A stretch of DNA of 32,691 nucleotides, from assembly GCA_021780075.1 (NCBI GenBank), contig JAJXZL010000034.1:1-32691 (forward strand), read 5' to 3'. The notes below the pieces were generated by a model. It made no database searches and was not told where the DNA came from. It saw only the letters and a program-made list of their open reading frames with translations. Shown here piece after piece: positions 7,395 to 17,255 of this stretch (positions are counted from its first letter, which is position 1; each line of letters starts with the position of its first letter). The position numbers and the translations under genes are program-made. The stretch comes from Acidobacteriota bacterium. Lineage in GTDB: Bacteria; Acidobacteriota; Terriglobia; Terriglobales; Acidobacteriaceae.

Positions 7395-8549
7395 ATGCAT
7401 GATTTTGGCGCTTTACGCAGCTTGCATCTTGCCCGCTTTCAGGCCGAGCCTGCCATTTTTGTGGCACCCGGCCGCGTGAACCTTATTGGCGAGCACACGG
7501 ACTATGCCGAAGGCTTCGTGATGCCTGTAGCCATCGATTTCGCCACCCTGGCCGGCATCTCCCCGCGCTCCGACGGGAAAATTGTCCTTTACTCAGAGAA
7601 TTATGGTGACGAAAAGACATTCGATGCGGAGGCACTGCCCGAGAAGGCGAGCAAGCACTGGAGCGACTATCCCCTTGGCGTTGTGGTGACGCTGGCCCGC
7701 GAAGGGCATGCGATTCCCGGCTTCAGCCTGAGCCTGTGGGGCGACGTGCCGCTGGGCTCCGGACTCTCAAGCAGCGCAGCGGTTGAGGTGGCCACGGCGC
7801 TGGCTGTTACCTCTCTGCTTGAAATCAGCTACCCGGGGCCGCTGCTTGCCCGGCTTTGCCAGCGGGCTGAGAACGAGTTCGTCGGTGCCAGTTGCGGGAT
7901 TATGGACCAATTTATCTCCGCCAACGGCGCTGAGGACAATGCGCTGCTGCTGGATTGCCGCGACCTGAGCTACACGCTTGCGCCGATTCCGCCCGAGGTT
8001 GCGCTGGTGATTGCCAATACCATGGTCAGCCACTCGGTGGCCGGGGGCGAGTACACCAGCCGCCGGGCCGAGGTGGAAGAGGCTTGCGCCGTGATCGCGC
8101 GGCACCGCCCAGAAGTGCGCTTTCTGCGCGATGCCACGGTGCGCGACCTGGAGCAGTGGGGACAGGAAATGAGCCCCAACGCGCTGAAGCGCGCCCGCCA
8201 CGTCATTACGGAGAACCTGCGCACAGTTGCCGCTGCGGCGGCGCTCATCCACCATGATTTGAAGGAATTGGGCCGCCTGATGGCCGAGGCGCACCGGAGC
8301 TACAGCCAGGACTTTGAAGCCAGCTGCCTGGAGGCCGACGCCATGGTTGCCTTGGCACAAGACCTTCCGGGGCTGATCGGCGCGCGGCTCACCGGCGGAG
8401 GCTTTGGCGGCTGCACCATCAACCTTGTGGAGCGCGAACACGCCGCCGAATTTGCCGAGGCACTTGGCGCCCGCTATGCCACGGAGATCGGCATCGTGCC
8501 TCAGATTCACATTTGCCACGCCTCAGGCGGGGCGCGCCGGCTGGCCTGA
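7395..8549 (+). CDS. galK: Galactokinase
   Basis: The 384-residue protein is a GHMP-family sugar kinase that makes galactose-1-phosphate from galactose and ATP, the first committed step of the Leloir pathway. The galactokinase signature GRVNLIGEHTDY is at 26-37. The ATP-binding GSGLSSSAAVEVA loop is at 121-133. The catalytic aspartate is D171 in CGIMDQF, and the C-terminal GHMP motif LTGGGFGGCT is near 335. The length equals the E. coli enzyme (382). AAGGTG lies about 11 bases before the ATG. It is third in a plus-strand unit after the decarboxylase and the epimerase-like gene. Neither galT nor galE is in this window. Confidence 0.95.
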   Translation: MHDFGALRSLHLARFQAEPAIFVAPGRVNLIGEHTDYAEGFVMPVAIDFATLAGISPRSDGKIVLYSENYGDEKTFDAEALPEKASKHWSDYPLGVVVTLAREGHAIPGFSLSLWGDVPLGSGLSSSAAVEVATALAVTSLLEISYPGPLLARLCQRAENEFVGASCGIMDQFISANGAEDNALLLDCRDLSYTLAPIPPEVALVIANTMVSHSVAGGEYTSRRAEVEEACAVIARHRPEVRFLRDATVRDLEQWGQEMSPNALKRARHVITENLRTVAAAAALIHHDLKELGRLMAEAHRSYSQDFEASCLEADAMVALAQDLPGLIGARLTGGGFGGCTINLVEREHAAEFAEALGARYATEIGIVPQIHICHASGGARRLA

Positions 8550-8652
8550 TGCGGGCGGACCAATGGCCGCGCCCAAATGATTCGGGCTCAATGCGTTGCG
8601 GTGCAGTCAAAGCCGCATTGTGACAATTGCGGGCAGCCGGGCTGCGCTTTGC

Positions 8653-8681
8653 GGTTCATTTTTCACATTCCTTGTTAAAAT
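8653..8681 (+). promoter_or_regulatory. Weak candidate promoter for glucan phosphorylase
   Basis: TAAAAT at 8676-8681 resembles a -10 box. The GGTTCA at 8653-8658, 17 bases before it, is a poor -35. The 253-base gap after galK and this A/T-rich patch suggest that the phosphorylase has its own transcription start. The rest of the gap (8550-8802) shows only weak short inverted repeats. Confidence 0.25.
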
Positions 8682-8802
8682 CTGGTAGAGCTTTGCCCGA
8701 ACAAGACCGGTTGAAGTATAGAACCGACGAGAGGCTTCCCATTAGTTTGAATTTACAGGCCGGTGTTCCGCAGCTTGCGGGCACAGCAGAGAGACAGTTT
8801 TG

Positions 8803-10581
8803 ATGCAAGAAGTTTCAAACAAGCCCTTTTCCTACGAAAGTTTTCCTACGTGCGGCACGGTCGCCTACTTCTCCATGGAGATTGCGATCAACCCCGGCAT
8901 GCCCACCTACTCCGGCGGCCTGGGTGTGCTGGCAGGAGACACGCTCCGCTCTGCGGCTGACCTGGGTGTTCCGCTGGTGGCCTTCACGCTGGTGCATCGC
9001 AAGGGATACTTCCAGCAGCACCTGAACGCCGTCGGCGAACAGAGCGAAGACACCCAGCCGTGGAATCCAAGTGATTTCTGCACCGAAGAAGCGGCGCGGG
9101 TGACCGTTGGCATAGAGGACCGCGTGGTGACAGTACGCGCATGGCGCTATGACCTGGAAGGACGTTGCGGCCATATCGTGCCCATCTACCTGCTGGATAC
9201 GGACCTGGACGAGAATTCCGGCTGGGACCGCGGGCTGACCGACCATCTGTATGGCGGCGACACCAACTACCGCCTGCAGCAGGAGATCGTGCTGGGCATG
9301 GGCGGCGCGCGTATGGCCAGCGCACTGGGCTTGCACGTGAATGTTTATCACATGAACGAGGGGCACGCGGCGCTGCTGACCCAGGCTCTGCTTGAAAGCG
9401 AACTGGGTGGCGGCCCGCTGGAAGGATTCACCGAGGTGGACGTGGAGCAGGTGCGCCGCAAGTGCGTCTTTACCACGCACACTCCGGTACCTGCGGGGCA
9501 CGACCGCTTTTCGACCGAGCAGACCATCCGCATCCTTGGCTCGGCCCGCACCGCCCGCCTAGAGAAGCTGGGCTGCTTCCAGGACGGCCTGCTGAACATG
9601 ACCCTGCTGGCGCTGCGCTTCTCTCGCTACGCCAACGGCGTGGCCATGCAACACGGCAAGGTCTCCCGCGAGATGTTCCCCCAGTATCAGGTGGACTCGA
9701 TCACCAATGGCGTGCACGCGCCGACCTGGATTGCTGAGCCCGTGCGGCAGATGCTGGACGACCACATTCCCGCATGGCGGCGCGACAATCTCTACCTGCG
9801 CAACGCCATCGAGCTGCCGGAGAAGGACGTGCTGTACGCGCATGCCCGCGCGAAAGAGGCATTGCTGACCGAGGTGGCCTCGCGCACCGGGCTGGTGCTG
9901 AATCCCAGGGTGCTGACGCTGGGCTTTGCCCGCCGCGCTGCCACATACAAGCGCGCCAACCTGCTGTTCCTTGACCCGGACAGGCTGCTGAAGATTGCAG
10001 AACAGGCCGGCGGCCTGCAGATTATTTACGCCGGCAAGGCCCACCCCCAGGACGTGCCCGGAAAGGCGCTGATCCGCTCAGTGATTGAGACGGCCAGCAA
10101 GCTCTCCAGCGACATGCTGCGCGTGGTCTACCTTGAGAACTACGCCTGGGACCTGGGCGCGCAACTGACCGCCGGAGTGGATGTGTGGATCAACACGCCG
10201 CGGCGGCCCTATGAAGCCTCGGGCACCAGCGGAATGAAGGCTGCGCTCAACGGCATTCCCAGCCTGTCGATTCTGGACGGCTGGTGGATCGAGGGCTGCA
10301 TTGAGGGTGTGACCGGCTGGGCCATCGAGGATGGCGAAAGCGACGCCGAAGAGGCGGGCTCGCTCTACCACAAGCTGGAGTCGGCCGTGGTGCCGCTGTA
10401 TCTTGAGGCGCCTGAAAAGTGGGCGCGCCTGATGCGCACCACGCTGGCCTTTAACGGCTCGTATTTCAACACCAACCGCATGGTCAAGCAGTACACGCGC
10501 AACGCGTACTACCCCGTAAAGCTGGTGGAGCGCACCCCGGTGGAGGAAGCAGCCTTTGCGGGCGATCCCTTTGAAGCCTGA
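8803..10581 (+). CDS. glgP: Alpha-glucan (glycogen/maltodextrin) phosphorylase, short GT35 form
   Basis: The 592-residue protein belongs to the short alpha-glucan phosphorylase group of GT35, which releases glucose-1-phosphate from storage glucans using phosphate and PLP. The N-terminus has AYFSMEIAI and PTYSGGLGVLAGD, typical of this group. VYHMNEGHAA and FTTHTPVPAGHD mark the central active-site region. The PLP-binding lysine is K479 in GTSGMKAALNG, followed by SILDGWWIEG. The protein lacks the roughly 100-residue DUF3417 extension found on many relatives. A TTG directly before the ATG could also be used, and the ATG at 8803 is preferred. A strong terminator follows at 10599. It would supply glucose-1-phosphate from glycogen to central metabolism. 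Confidence 0.92.
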   Translation: MQEVSNKPFSYESFPTCGTVAYFSMEIAINPGMPTYSGGLGVLAGDTLRSAADLGVPLVAFTLVHRKGYFQQHLNAVGEQSEDTQPWNPSDFCTEEAARVTVGIEDRVVTVRAWRYDLEGRCGHIVPIYLLDTDLDENSGWDRGLTDHLYGGDTNYRLQQEIVLGMGGARMASALGLHVNVYHMNEGHAALLTQALLESELGGGPLEGFTEVDVEQVRRKCVFTTHTPVPAGHDRFSTEQTIRILGSARTARLEKLGCFQDGLLNMTLLALRFSRYANGVAMQHGKVSREMFPQYQVDSITNGVHAPTWIAEPVRQMLDDHIPAWRRDNLYLRNAIELPEKDVLYAHARAKEALLTEVASRTGLVLNPRVLTLGFARRAATYKRANLLFLDPDRLLKIAEQAGGLQIIYAGKAHPQDVPGKALIRSVIETASKLSSDMLRVVYLENYAWDLGAQLTAGVDVWINTPRRPYEASGTSGMKAALNGIPSLSILDGWWIEGCIEGVTGWAIEDGESDAEEAGSLYHKLESAVVPLYLEAPEKWARLMRTTLAFNGSYFNTNRMVKQYTRNAYYPVKLVERTPVEEAAFAGDPFEA

Positions 10582-10598
10582 GTTGTGAGCGCTGATGC

Positions 10599-10635
10599 AA
10601 AAAGTGCGAACCGTTCGCGGTTCGCACTTTTTTTT
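10599..10635. terminator. Strong bidirectional intrinsic terminator
   Basis: A perfect 14-bp stem (AAAAAGTGCGAACC and its complement) has a 6-base loop and is followed by a run of eight T on the plus strand. On the minus strand the leading A-run provides a U-run too. It sits between the phosphorylase stop (10581) and the stop of the convergent RND gene (10652), so it ends both units. Confidence 0.87.
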
Positions 10636-10651
10636 GTTGCGCGCCTCGCGC

Positions 10652-13600
10652 TTAGTCGCCGTGCGCTTCTTCAAGCTCGGCGCCGAGCTTGTGTAGCTTC
10701 ATCACGCGCCACTGGAGGCGGTCAAAGAAGAGGTAGACCACCGGCGTGGTAAACAACGTGAGCATCTGCGATACGATGAGCCCGCCGACAATGGTGATGC
10801 CCAGCGGCTTGCGCAGTTCAGAGCCCACGCCCATGCCAATGGCCAGCGGCAATCCGCCGAAGAGGGCGGCAAAGGTGGTCATCATGATGGGCCTGAAGCG
10901 CAGCAGGCAGGCCTGATAAATGGCTTCCACCGGCGGCAGACCCTGGTCTCGCTCAGCCTGCAGGGCAAAGTCGATCATCATGATGGCGTTCTTTTTTACG
11001 ATGCCGATGAGGAGCAGGATGCCGATGAGGGCAATGATGCTGAGGTCGGTACCGGTGATGAGCAGCGCGAGGATGGCGCCGACGCCCGCAGGCGGCAGCG
11101 TGGAGAGAATGGTGAGCGGGTGAATCAGGCTTTCATAGAGAATGCCGAGCACGATATAGACCGCGACGAGGGCGGCGAGGATGAGATACGGCTCGTTCTT
11201 GAGCGACTCTTGAAACGCTTGCGCAGTGCCCTGGAAGGTGGCGTGCACGCCACTGGGCATGCCCACTTCGCGCTGTACTTTTTCAAGCGCCGTGACGGCA
11301 TCTCCGAGAGACTCGTTAGGCGCGAGGTTGAAGGTGAGGGTGACGGCCGGATACTGCCCCTGGTGATTGACCGCCAGCGATGTCCGCTGGGAAGCGAAAT
11401 GGGCGATGGCCGAGAGCGGCACCATGGCTCCGGTCGAGGCTGGAGCCGAAGCGGCCGCAGCCGCTGCCACGCCGCCCGTAATTGGAGTGATGGCCGGGGT
11501 AATGGCGCTTGAAGCCGGAGCGGTAGCAGCGGCGGCAGTGGGAACCGATCCTGTGAATGCGCCGGCGAGCGTCGGGTTGGGCCCGGCAGGGACGGTTGTG
11601 GTGGTGGCCGTCACCAGGCCGCCGCCTGCAGTGGGAAAGGCGGCCGTATCTCCCGTGGGGAGGGCTGGGCCGGCCTGCGCGGCAACGGCTGCTGGAGCGG
11701 CGGCAACCGCGGCGGGTGCGCCGGTGTTCGGCATGGCGGGAGAAGCGCCTACCACATTGCTTGCCTTGACGTAGATGCCGTTCAGCGCGTCGGGGCTGAG
11801 CTGGTACCTTGGGTCCACTTCCATGACGACGAAGTACTGGTTGAGCCCGGTGTACATGGTGGAGACCTGGCGCTGTCCAAAGGCGTCATAGAGCGCCTGG
11901 TCAATGGCCGTGGCGGTAATGCCGAGCCGCGAAGCGGTGTCGCGGTCGATCACGAGGTTGGCCGCGAGTCCCTGGTCCTGCTGGTCGGTCGAGGCATCGC
12001 GCAGTTCCGGCATCTGGCGCATGCGGGCCAGCAACTGCGGCGCCCAGGTATTCAGCTCGTCCAGATTCTCGTCAGAGAGCGTGTATTGATATTGCGCATC
12101 GCTCATGCGGCCGCCGATCTGGAACTCCTGCTGCACCTGGAGAAAGAGTGTGGCGCCGGGCACGCTTGTCAGCTTGCCGCGCAGGCGGTTGACGACCATG
12201 TCCGATGTGATGCCCTTGCGCAGGCTTGGATCTTTCAGGTTGATGAACATGCGGCCGACATTCATGCTTCCGCCGCCGGGACCACCGCCGCCCGCGAAGG
12301 CGACCACGGATCCGACCGCGGGATCGTCCATCACCATCTGCGCCAGTGTGCGTTCCTTCTCGCGCATGGCGTCAAAGCTGATGTCTTGCGCGGCGCGCGT
12401 CACGCCCTGGAGGCGTCCCGTGTCCTGCGGGGGGAAGAAGCCCTTGGGTACGATGACAAACAGATATGCGTTGAGCAGCACCGTGCCAAAGACGACTCCC
12501 AGCATGAGCCACTGGTGGCGCAGGACCCAACGCAAACCCGCGTTGTATTCGTAGTGCATCCACTGGAACGCGCGCTCGCTTATGCGGTAAAGGCGTCCGT
12601 GGCGGCTCTCGTCCCGCGACTTGAGAAAGCGCGCACATAGCATCGGCGTGGTGGTGAGGGACACCAGGAGCGAGACGGAAATGGCCACTGAAAGGGTGAC
12701 CGCAAACTCGCGGAAGAGCTTGCCCACAATGCCGCCCATCAACAGGATGGGCAGGAAGACGGCGATCAGCGAGGTGCTCATCGACAGCACCGTAAAGCCG
12801 ATCTCCTTTGAGCCTTTCATGGCCGCTTCATACGGCTTCATGCCCATTTCGAGGTAGCGGGTGATGTTTTCGATGACGACAATCGCGTCGTCCACCACGA
12901 ATCCGGTGGAGATGGTGAGCGCCATGAGCGACAGATTGTCAATGGTGTATCCCAGGACGTACATGACCCCGAAGGTGCCCACCAGCGACAGGGGCACGGC
13001 GACCGAGGGAATGATGGTGGCCCACACCTCGCGGAGGAACAGGAATACCACCAGCACGACGAGCGCCACGCTGATGAGCAGCGAGATTTCCACGTCGCGC
13101 ACGCTGGAGCGGATGGTCGTGGTGCGATCCACCGACACATCCAGCTTGATGGTGGGCGGAATCTCGGCCTGGAGGCGCGGCAGCTCTTTCAGCACGCTGT
13201 CCACGGTGGAGATGACGTTGGCGCCGGGCATCTTGAAGATGATGATCATCACAGCGCTCTGCAGTTGCGCTGGCGGTCCCTTGGCCGGGTTGATGCCCAC
13301 GACGCCGGCCGTGTGAATGTCGGCGATGGAGTTGGTGACCGTGCCTACGTCGGCCAGGCGCACGGGGGCGCCGGTCTGCTGGTTATAGCCGACGATGATG
13401 GGAGCATATTCGTCCGCTTTGAAGATTTGATCGTTGTCGGCGATGGCCCAACGGTGGGTTGTGTCCTGGAAGGCGCCTTTGGGGCGGTTGGCGTTGGCGT
13501 TGCCCAGCGCCGTGCGCACCGCTTCCAGGCCGATGCCGGTGTTGGCCAACTGCATGGGATTCAGCTCGACGCGCACCGCAGGCTGCGATGTGCCGCCCAC

Positions 13601-14128
13601 AAACACCTGTCCCACGCCGTCAATCTGAGCAATTTTCTGCGCCAGGATGGAGTCGGCCATGTCATAAATTTCCGGCTTGGGCACGACATCGGAGGTCATT
13701 GCAAGAATCAGGATGGGCGCGTCTGCAGGATTGGCCTTGCGGTAGCTGGGGTTCTGCGGCAGATAGGAAGGCAGCTGGTTGCGCGCGGCATTGATGGCGG
13801 CCTGCACGTCGCGCGCGGCCGCGTCAATATTGCGGTTCAGGTCAAACTGGAGCACCACCGAGGTCGCGCCCAACCCGCTGGAGGAGGTCATCTGGTTCAC
13901 GCCCGCGATGCGCCCGAACTGTCTTTCCAGCGGCGTGGCTACGGCGGAGGCCATGGTCTCAGGGCTGGCGCCGGGCAGACCCGCTCCCACGCCGATGACG
14001 GGGAAATCCACATCCGGCAGAGAAGCCACCGGCAGCACGGAGTACGCTACCGAGCCGGCCAGCAACAGAGCCAGGCTGAGGAGCGTGGTGGCTACCGGAC
14101 GCCGGATAAAGGGTGCGGAAAGATGCAT
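10652..14128 (-). CDS. RND multidrug efflux permease (MdtC-like) with a long low-complexity insertion
   Basis: The 1158-residue inner-membrane proton-driven efflux pump has the full RND plan: TM1 near residues 12-30, a periplasmic loop, TM2-6, a second periplasmic loop and TM8-12. D413/D414 in [13 protein letters not shown] (TM4) and K1046 in [14 protein letters not shown] (TM10) are the proton-relay residues, and both are intact. It is the third gene of an MdtABC-like unit, 13 bases after its paralogue's stop. It is more than 100 residues longer than its relatives because of an Ala/Pro/Thr/Gly-rich stretch at about 795-901 (bases 11426-11746), just before AMVPLSAIAHF. That position corresponds to a docking-domain loop in AcrB-type pumps. 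The substrate is unknown. Confidence 0.9.
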   Translation of the reverse strand: MHLSAPFIRRPVATTLLSLALLLAGSVAYSVLPVASLPDVDFPVIGVGAGLPGASPETMASAVATPLERQFGRIAGVNQMTSSSGLGATSVVLQFDLNRNIDAAARDVQAAINAARNQLPSYLPQNPSYRKANPADAPILILAMTSDVVPKPEIYDMADSILAQKIAQIDGVGQVFVGGTSQPAVRVELNPMQLANTGIGLEAVRTALGNANANRPKGAFQDTTHRWAIADNDQIFKADEYAPIIVGYNQQTGAPVRLADVGTVTNSIADIHTAGVVGINPAKGPPAQLQSAVMIIIFKMPGANVISTVDSVLKELPRLQAEIPPTIKLDVSVDRTTTIRSSVRDVEISLLISVALVVLVVFLFLREVWATIIPSVAVPLSLVGTFGVMYVLGYTIDNLSLMALTISTGFVVDDAIVVIENITRYLEMGMKPYEAAMKGSKEIGFTVLSMSTSLIAVFLPILLMGGIVGKLFREFAVTLSVAISVSLLVSLTTTPMLCARFLKSRDESRHGRLYRISERAFQWMHYEYNAGLRWVLRHQWLMLGVVFGTVLLNAYLFVIVPKGFFPPQDTGRLQGVTRAAQDISFDAMREKERTLAQMVMDDPAVGSVVAFAGGGGPGGGSMNVGRMFINLKDPSLRKGITSDMVVNRLRGKLTSVPGATLFLQVQQEFQIGGRMSDAQYQYTLSDENLDELNTWAPQLLARMRQMPELRDASTDQQDQGLAANLVIDRDTASRLGITATAIDQALYDAFGQRQVSTMYTGLNQYFVVMEVDPRYQLSPDALNGIYVKASNVVGASPAMPNTGAPAAVAAAPAAVAAQAGPALPTGDTAAFPTAGGGLVTATTTTVPAGPNPTLAGAFTGSVPTAAAATAPASSAITPAITPITGGVAAAAAASAPASTGAMVPLSAIAHFASQRTSLAVNHQGQYPAVTLTFNLAPNESLGDAVTALEKVQREVGMPSGVHATFQGTAQAFQESLKNEPYLILAALVAVYIVLGILYESLIHPLTILSTLPPAGVGAILALLITGTDLSIIALIGILLLIGIVKKNAIMMIDFALQAERDQGLPPVEAIYQACLLRFRPIMMTTFAALFGGLPLAIGMGVGSELRKPLGITIVGGLIVSQMLTLFTTPVVYLFFDRLQWRVMKLHKLGAELEEAHGD
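11426..11746 (-). other. Low-complexity Ala/Pro/Thr-rich segment within the RND permease gene
   Basis: About 107 codons here encode almost only Ala, Pro, Thr, Gly, Val and Ser, with runs such as AAVAAAPAAVAAQAG and TATTTTVPAG. The reading frame is intact on both sides and the conserved RND sequence resumes exactly (VPLSAIAHF). It behaves as an in-frame insertion, not a frameshift or assembly error. The sister gene at 14142-17255 has only a short turn (ANGTQ) at this place. Confidence 0.8.
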
Positions 14129-14141
14129 CGCTCAGGGATCC

Positions 14142-17100
14142 TCAGTCTGCCGTGACCGGTTCTTCCTGCAGTTTTGGCTGCAGATTATGGAGGTTCAGGC
14201 GGCGCGCAAGCTTGTCAAAGTAGAGGTAAACCACCGGCGTTGTGTAGAGGGTGAGCAACTGCGAGAACAAGAGGCCGCCAACAATGGTGATGCCCAGGGG
14301 CTTGCGCAGTTCAGCGCCGACGCCTCCGCCAAGGGCCAGCGGCAGGCCGCCGAGCAAAGCGGCCAAGGTCGTCATGAGGATGGGCCGGAAGCGCAGCAAG
14401 CATGCCTGGAAGATGGCTTCCTCAGCCGGTTTGCCAAAGCGGCGCTCATCGTCGAGGGCAAAGTCAATCATCATGATGGCGTTCTTCTGCACAATGCCGA
14501 TCAGCAGGATGATGCCGATCAGCGCAATCACGCTGAACTCAGTGCGCGTTATCATCAGCGCAAGCAGCGCGCCGACGCCCGCCGACGGCAGCGTGGAGAT
14601 GATGGTGATGGGATGGATGTAGCTCTCATAGAGCACGCCCAGCACGATATACACGGTGACCAGCGCAGCCAGGATCAGCAGGGGCTCATTGGCGAGCGAG
14701 GACTGAAAGGCCGCTGCCGTGCCCTGAAAGCTGGCATTGATGGAGGCCGGCATCTGGATGCGCTGCTCCACGCTGTTGACGGCATTGACGGCATCGCCGA
14801 GCGACTTGCCCGGGGCGAGGTTGAAGCTGATGACGGTGGATGGGAACTGGCCCTGGTGGCCGATGGCCAGTTGCGAGCGCGTCTGCTCCCAGTGCGCCAG
14901 CATGCTGAGCGGCACCTGGGTGCCGTTGGCCGACTTCACATAAAGATTGCTCAGCGTGGCTGGATCGGTCTGGAAGCTCGGTCCGACCTCCATCACCACG
15001 TGGTACTGGTTGAGCTGGGTAAAGATGGTGGAAACCTGGCGCTGGCCAAAGGCGTCGTAGAGCGTGTTGTCCACGTCGGCCATGGCGATGCCGAGCCGCG
15101 CAGCGGTGTCGCGGTTGATGACCAGCTGCGCGCCGAGCCCCTGATCCTGCAGATCGCTGGCCACATCCGTGACCACTTTCTCCTTGCGCAGTTCGTCCAC
15201 CATCTTCCGCGTATAGGTGGCCAACTCGGTCTGGTTGGGGTCCTCGAGCGCGTACTGGAACTGGGTGCGGCTGACGCGGTCTTCCACTGTGAGGTCCTGA
15301 AGCGGCTGCAGGAAGAGCTGGATACCCTGCACGGAGTCCACCTTGCTTTGCAGGCGGTGAATGACATCCGTCGCGGAGATTTTGCGCTCATCGAGCGGCT
15401 TGAGGTTGATCTGGATGCGGCCCGAGTTCAGCGTGGTGTTGGTTCCGTCCACTCCGATGAACGAGGAGACGTTATCGACGGCTGGGTCCTGGAGCACCAC
15501 GTCCACCAGCTTTTGCTGGCGCTCGGCCATGCTGGCAAAGCTGACGGTCTGGGGCCCTTCGCTGATGCCGAGGATGACGCCTGTATCCTGCACCGGGAAG
15601 AAGCCTTTGGGGATGACGATGAACAGCAGAATGGTGCCCACCAGCGTGCCAACAGTCACCATGAGCGTGGTGAAGCGGTAACGCAGGACCGTCTGCAACG
15701 TGCGCCCATAGGCGGCGATGACGGAGTTGAAGACGTTCTCTGACCAGTGATAGAAGCGAGTCTGTTTGGCGACCGCCTTGTCCTTGAGAATGCGCGAGCA
15801 CATCATGGGCGTGAGGGTCAGTGAGACTGCCGCAGAGACCAGGATGGTGACGGCAAGGGTGATGGCAAACTCGCGGAAGAGACGCCCGACCACGTCGCTC
15901 ATGAACAGCAGCGGAATGAGTACCGCGATGAGCGAGACGGTCAGCGACATGATGGTGAAGCCAATCTGGGAGCTGCCCCACAGGGCCGCGCGCATCGGGC
16001 TGTAGCCCTCCTCGATGTAGCGCGAGATGTTCTCGATCATGACGATGGCGTCGTCCACCACGAAGCCGGTGGAGATGGTGAGCGCCATCAGTGTGAGGTT
16101 GTTGAGGCTGTACCCAAGCAGGTACATCACCGCGAAAGTCCCCACAATGGAAAGAGGCACCGCGACGGAAGGAATGATAGTTGCCGCGAGGTTGCGCAGG
16201 AACAGGAAGATCACCATCACCACCAGGGCAATGGTGAGCATCAGCTCATATTCCACGTCCTTGACCGAGGCGCGGATGGTGATGGTGCGGTCGGTCAGCA
16301 CCTTGACCTGAACGCTGGCCGGCAGGCTGGCTCGCAACTGCGGCAACAGCTTCTTGATGCGGTCGACCACGGCAATGATGTTGGCGCCTGGCTGGCGCTG
16401 AATGTTGACGATGACCGCCGGCTGGCGGTCCATCCACGCGGCCTGCTGCGAGTTCTCCGCCGCGTCCACAATGGTGGCGACATCGGAGGCGCGCACCGCG
16501 GCACCGTTGCGGTAGGCCACGATGACGGGCTTGTATTCGCTGCTGGAGAGCAGCTGGTCATTGGCGCCGATGGTGTACGACTGGCGCGCGCCGTTCAGCG
16601 TGCCCTTGGCCTGGTCCACGTTGGCCGCGGCGAGAGCGGTGCGCAGATCTTCAAGGCTCAGGTTGTAGGCGGCCAACTGCGCGGGATTGGCCTGGACGCG
16701 CACCGAGGGCTTTTGCCCGCCGGCAATGGACACCAGGCCGACGCCCATCACCTGCGAAATCTTCTGGGCCAGGTTGGTATCGGCGGCGTCTTCAATCTTG
16801 TCCAGCGGCAGCGAGTTTGAGGTAAGCGCCAGGGTCATGATGGGCGCATCGGCCGGATTCACCTTGCTGTAAATAGGGGGGTTGGGCAGGTCGGGGGGCA
16901 GAAAGCTGTTGGCCGCATTGATGGCCGCCTGGACTTCCTGCTCGGCCACGTCGATGTTTTCTTCCAGGTTGAATTCGAGGGTAACCACCGAGCCGCCGCC
17001 GGAGCTGACGGAGGTCATCTGCTTGAGGCCCGGCATCTGGCCAAACTGCCGCTCCAGCGGCGCCGTGACCGACGACGCCATGACCTCGGGGCCCGCGCCC

Positions 17101-17255
17101 GGATAAAAGGTGAGCACCTGGATGATCGGGTAATCCACCTCAGGCAGGGCAGAAACGGGCAACTGCCGGTAAGCCACGCCGCCGGCGAGCAACAAGGCCA
17201 CCATCAGCAACGAGGTGGCAACCGGGCGCAGAATGAAGGGCTGCGAAGGATTCAC
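14142..17255 (-). CDS. RND multidrug efflux permease (MdtB-like)
   Basis: The 1037-residue RND permease has the standard length of the MdtB/MdtC group. D401/D402 in [13 protein letters not shown] (TM4) and K924 in [14 protein letters not shown] (TM10) are the conserved proton-relay residues. It begins with GTG at 17255, which overlaps the adaptor's TGA stop by four bases (GTGA), so translation is coupled. The other permease follows directly. In E. coli, MdtB and MdtC form a mixed trimer with MdtA and TolC, and the pairing here suggests the same. It has no docking-loop insertion, in contrast to its neighbour. The substrate range is unknown. Confidence 0.92.
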   Translation of the reverse strand: MNPSQPFILRPVATSLLMVALLLAGGVAYRQLPVSALPEVDYPIIQVLTFYPGAGPEVMASSVTAPLERQFGQMPGLKQMTSVSSGGGSVVTLEFNLEENIDVAEQEVQAAINAANSFLPPDLPNPPIYSKVNPADAPIMTLALTSNSLPLDKIEDAADTNLAQKISQVMGVGLVSIAGGQKPSVRVQANPAQLAAYNLSLEDLRTALAAANVDQAKGTLNGARQSYTIGANDQLLSSSEYKPVIVAYRNGAAVRASDVATIVDAAENSQQAAWMDRQPAVIVNIQRQPGANIIAVVDRIKKLLPQLRASLPASVQVKVLTDRTITIRASVKDVEYELMLTIALVVMVIFLFLRNLAATIIPSVAVPLSIVGTFAVMYLLGYSLNNLTLMALTISTGFVVDDAIVMIENISRYIEEGYSPMRAALWGSSQIGFTIMSLTVSLIAVLIPLLFMSDVVGRLFREFAITLAVTILVSAAVSLTLTPMMCSRILKDKAVAKQTRFYHWSENVFNSVIAAYGRTLQTVLRYRFTTLMVTVGTLVGTILLFIVIPKGFFPVQDTGVILGISEGPQTVSFASMAERQQKLVDVVLQDPAVDNVSSFIGVDGTNTTLNSGRIQINLKPLDERKISATDVIHRLQSKVDSVQGIQLFLQPLQDLTVEDRVSRTQFQYALEDPNQTELATYTRKMVDELRKEKVVTDVASDLQDQGLGAQLVINRDTAARLGIAMADVDNTLYDAFGQRQVSTIFTQLNQYHVVMEVGPSFQTDPATLSNLYVKSANGTQVPLSMLAHWEQTRSQLAIGHQGQFPSTVISFNLAPGKSLGDAVNAVNSVEQRIQMPASINASFQGTAAAFQSSLANEPLLILAALVTVYIVLGVLYESYIHPITIISTLPSAGVGALLALMITRTEFSVIALIGIILLIGIVQKNAIMMIDFALDDERRFGKPAEEAIFQACLLRFRPILMTTLAALLGGLPLALGGGVGAELRKPLGITIVGGLLFSQLLTLYTTPVVYLYFDKLARRLNLHNLQPKLQEEPVTAD

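Noticed and set aside
13779..15743. Long plus-strand open frame (654 codons) opposite the two RND permease genes
   Set aside because: It is antisense to two highly conserved genes, crosses their junction, and its translation is rich in His, Gln, Asp and Gly without any family-like motif. Such frames arise from GC-rich codon usage.
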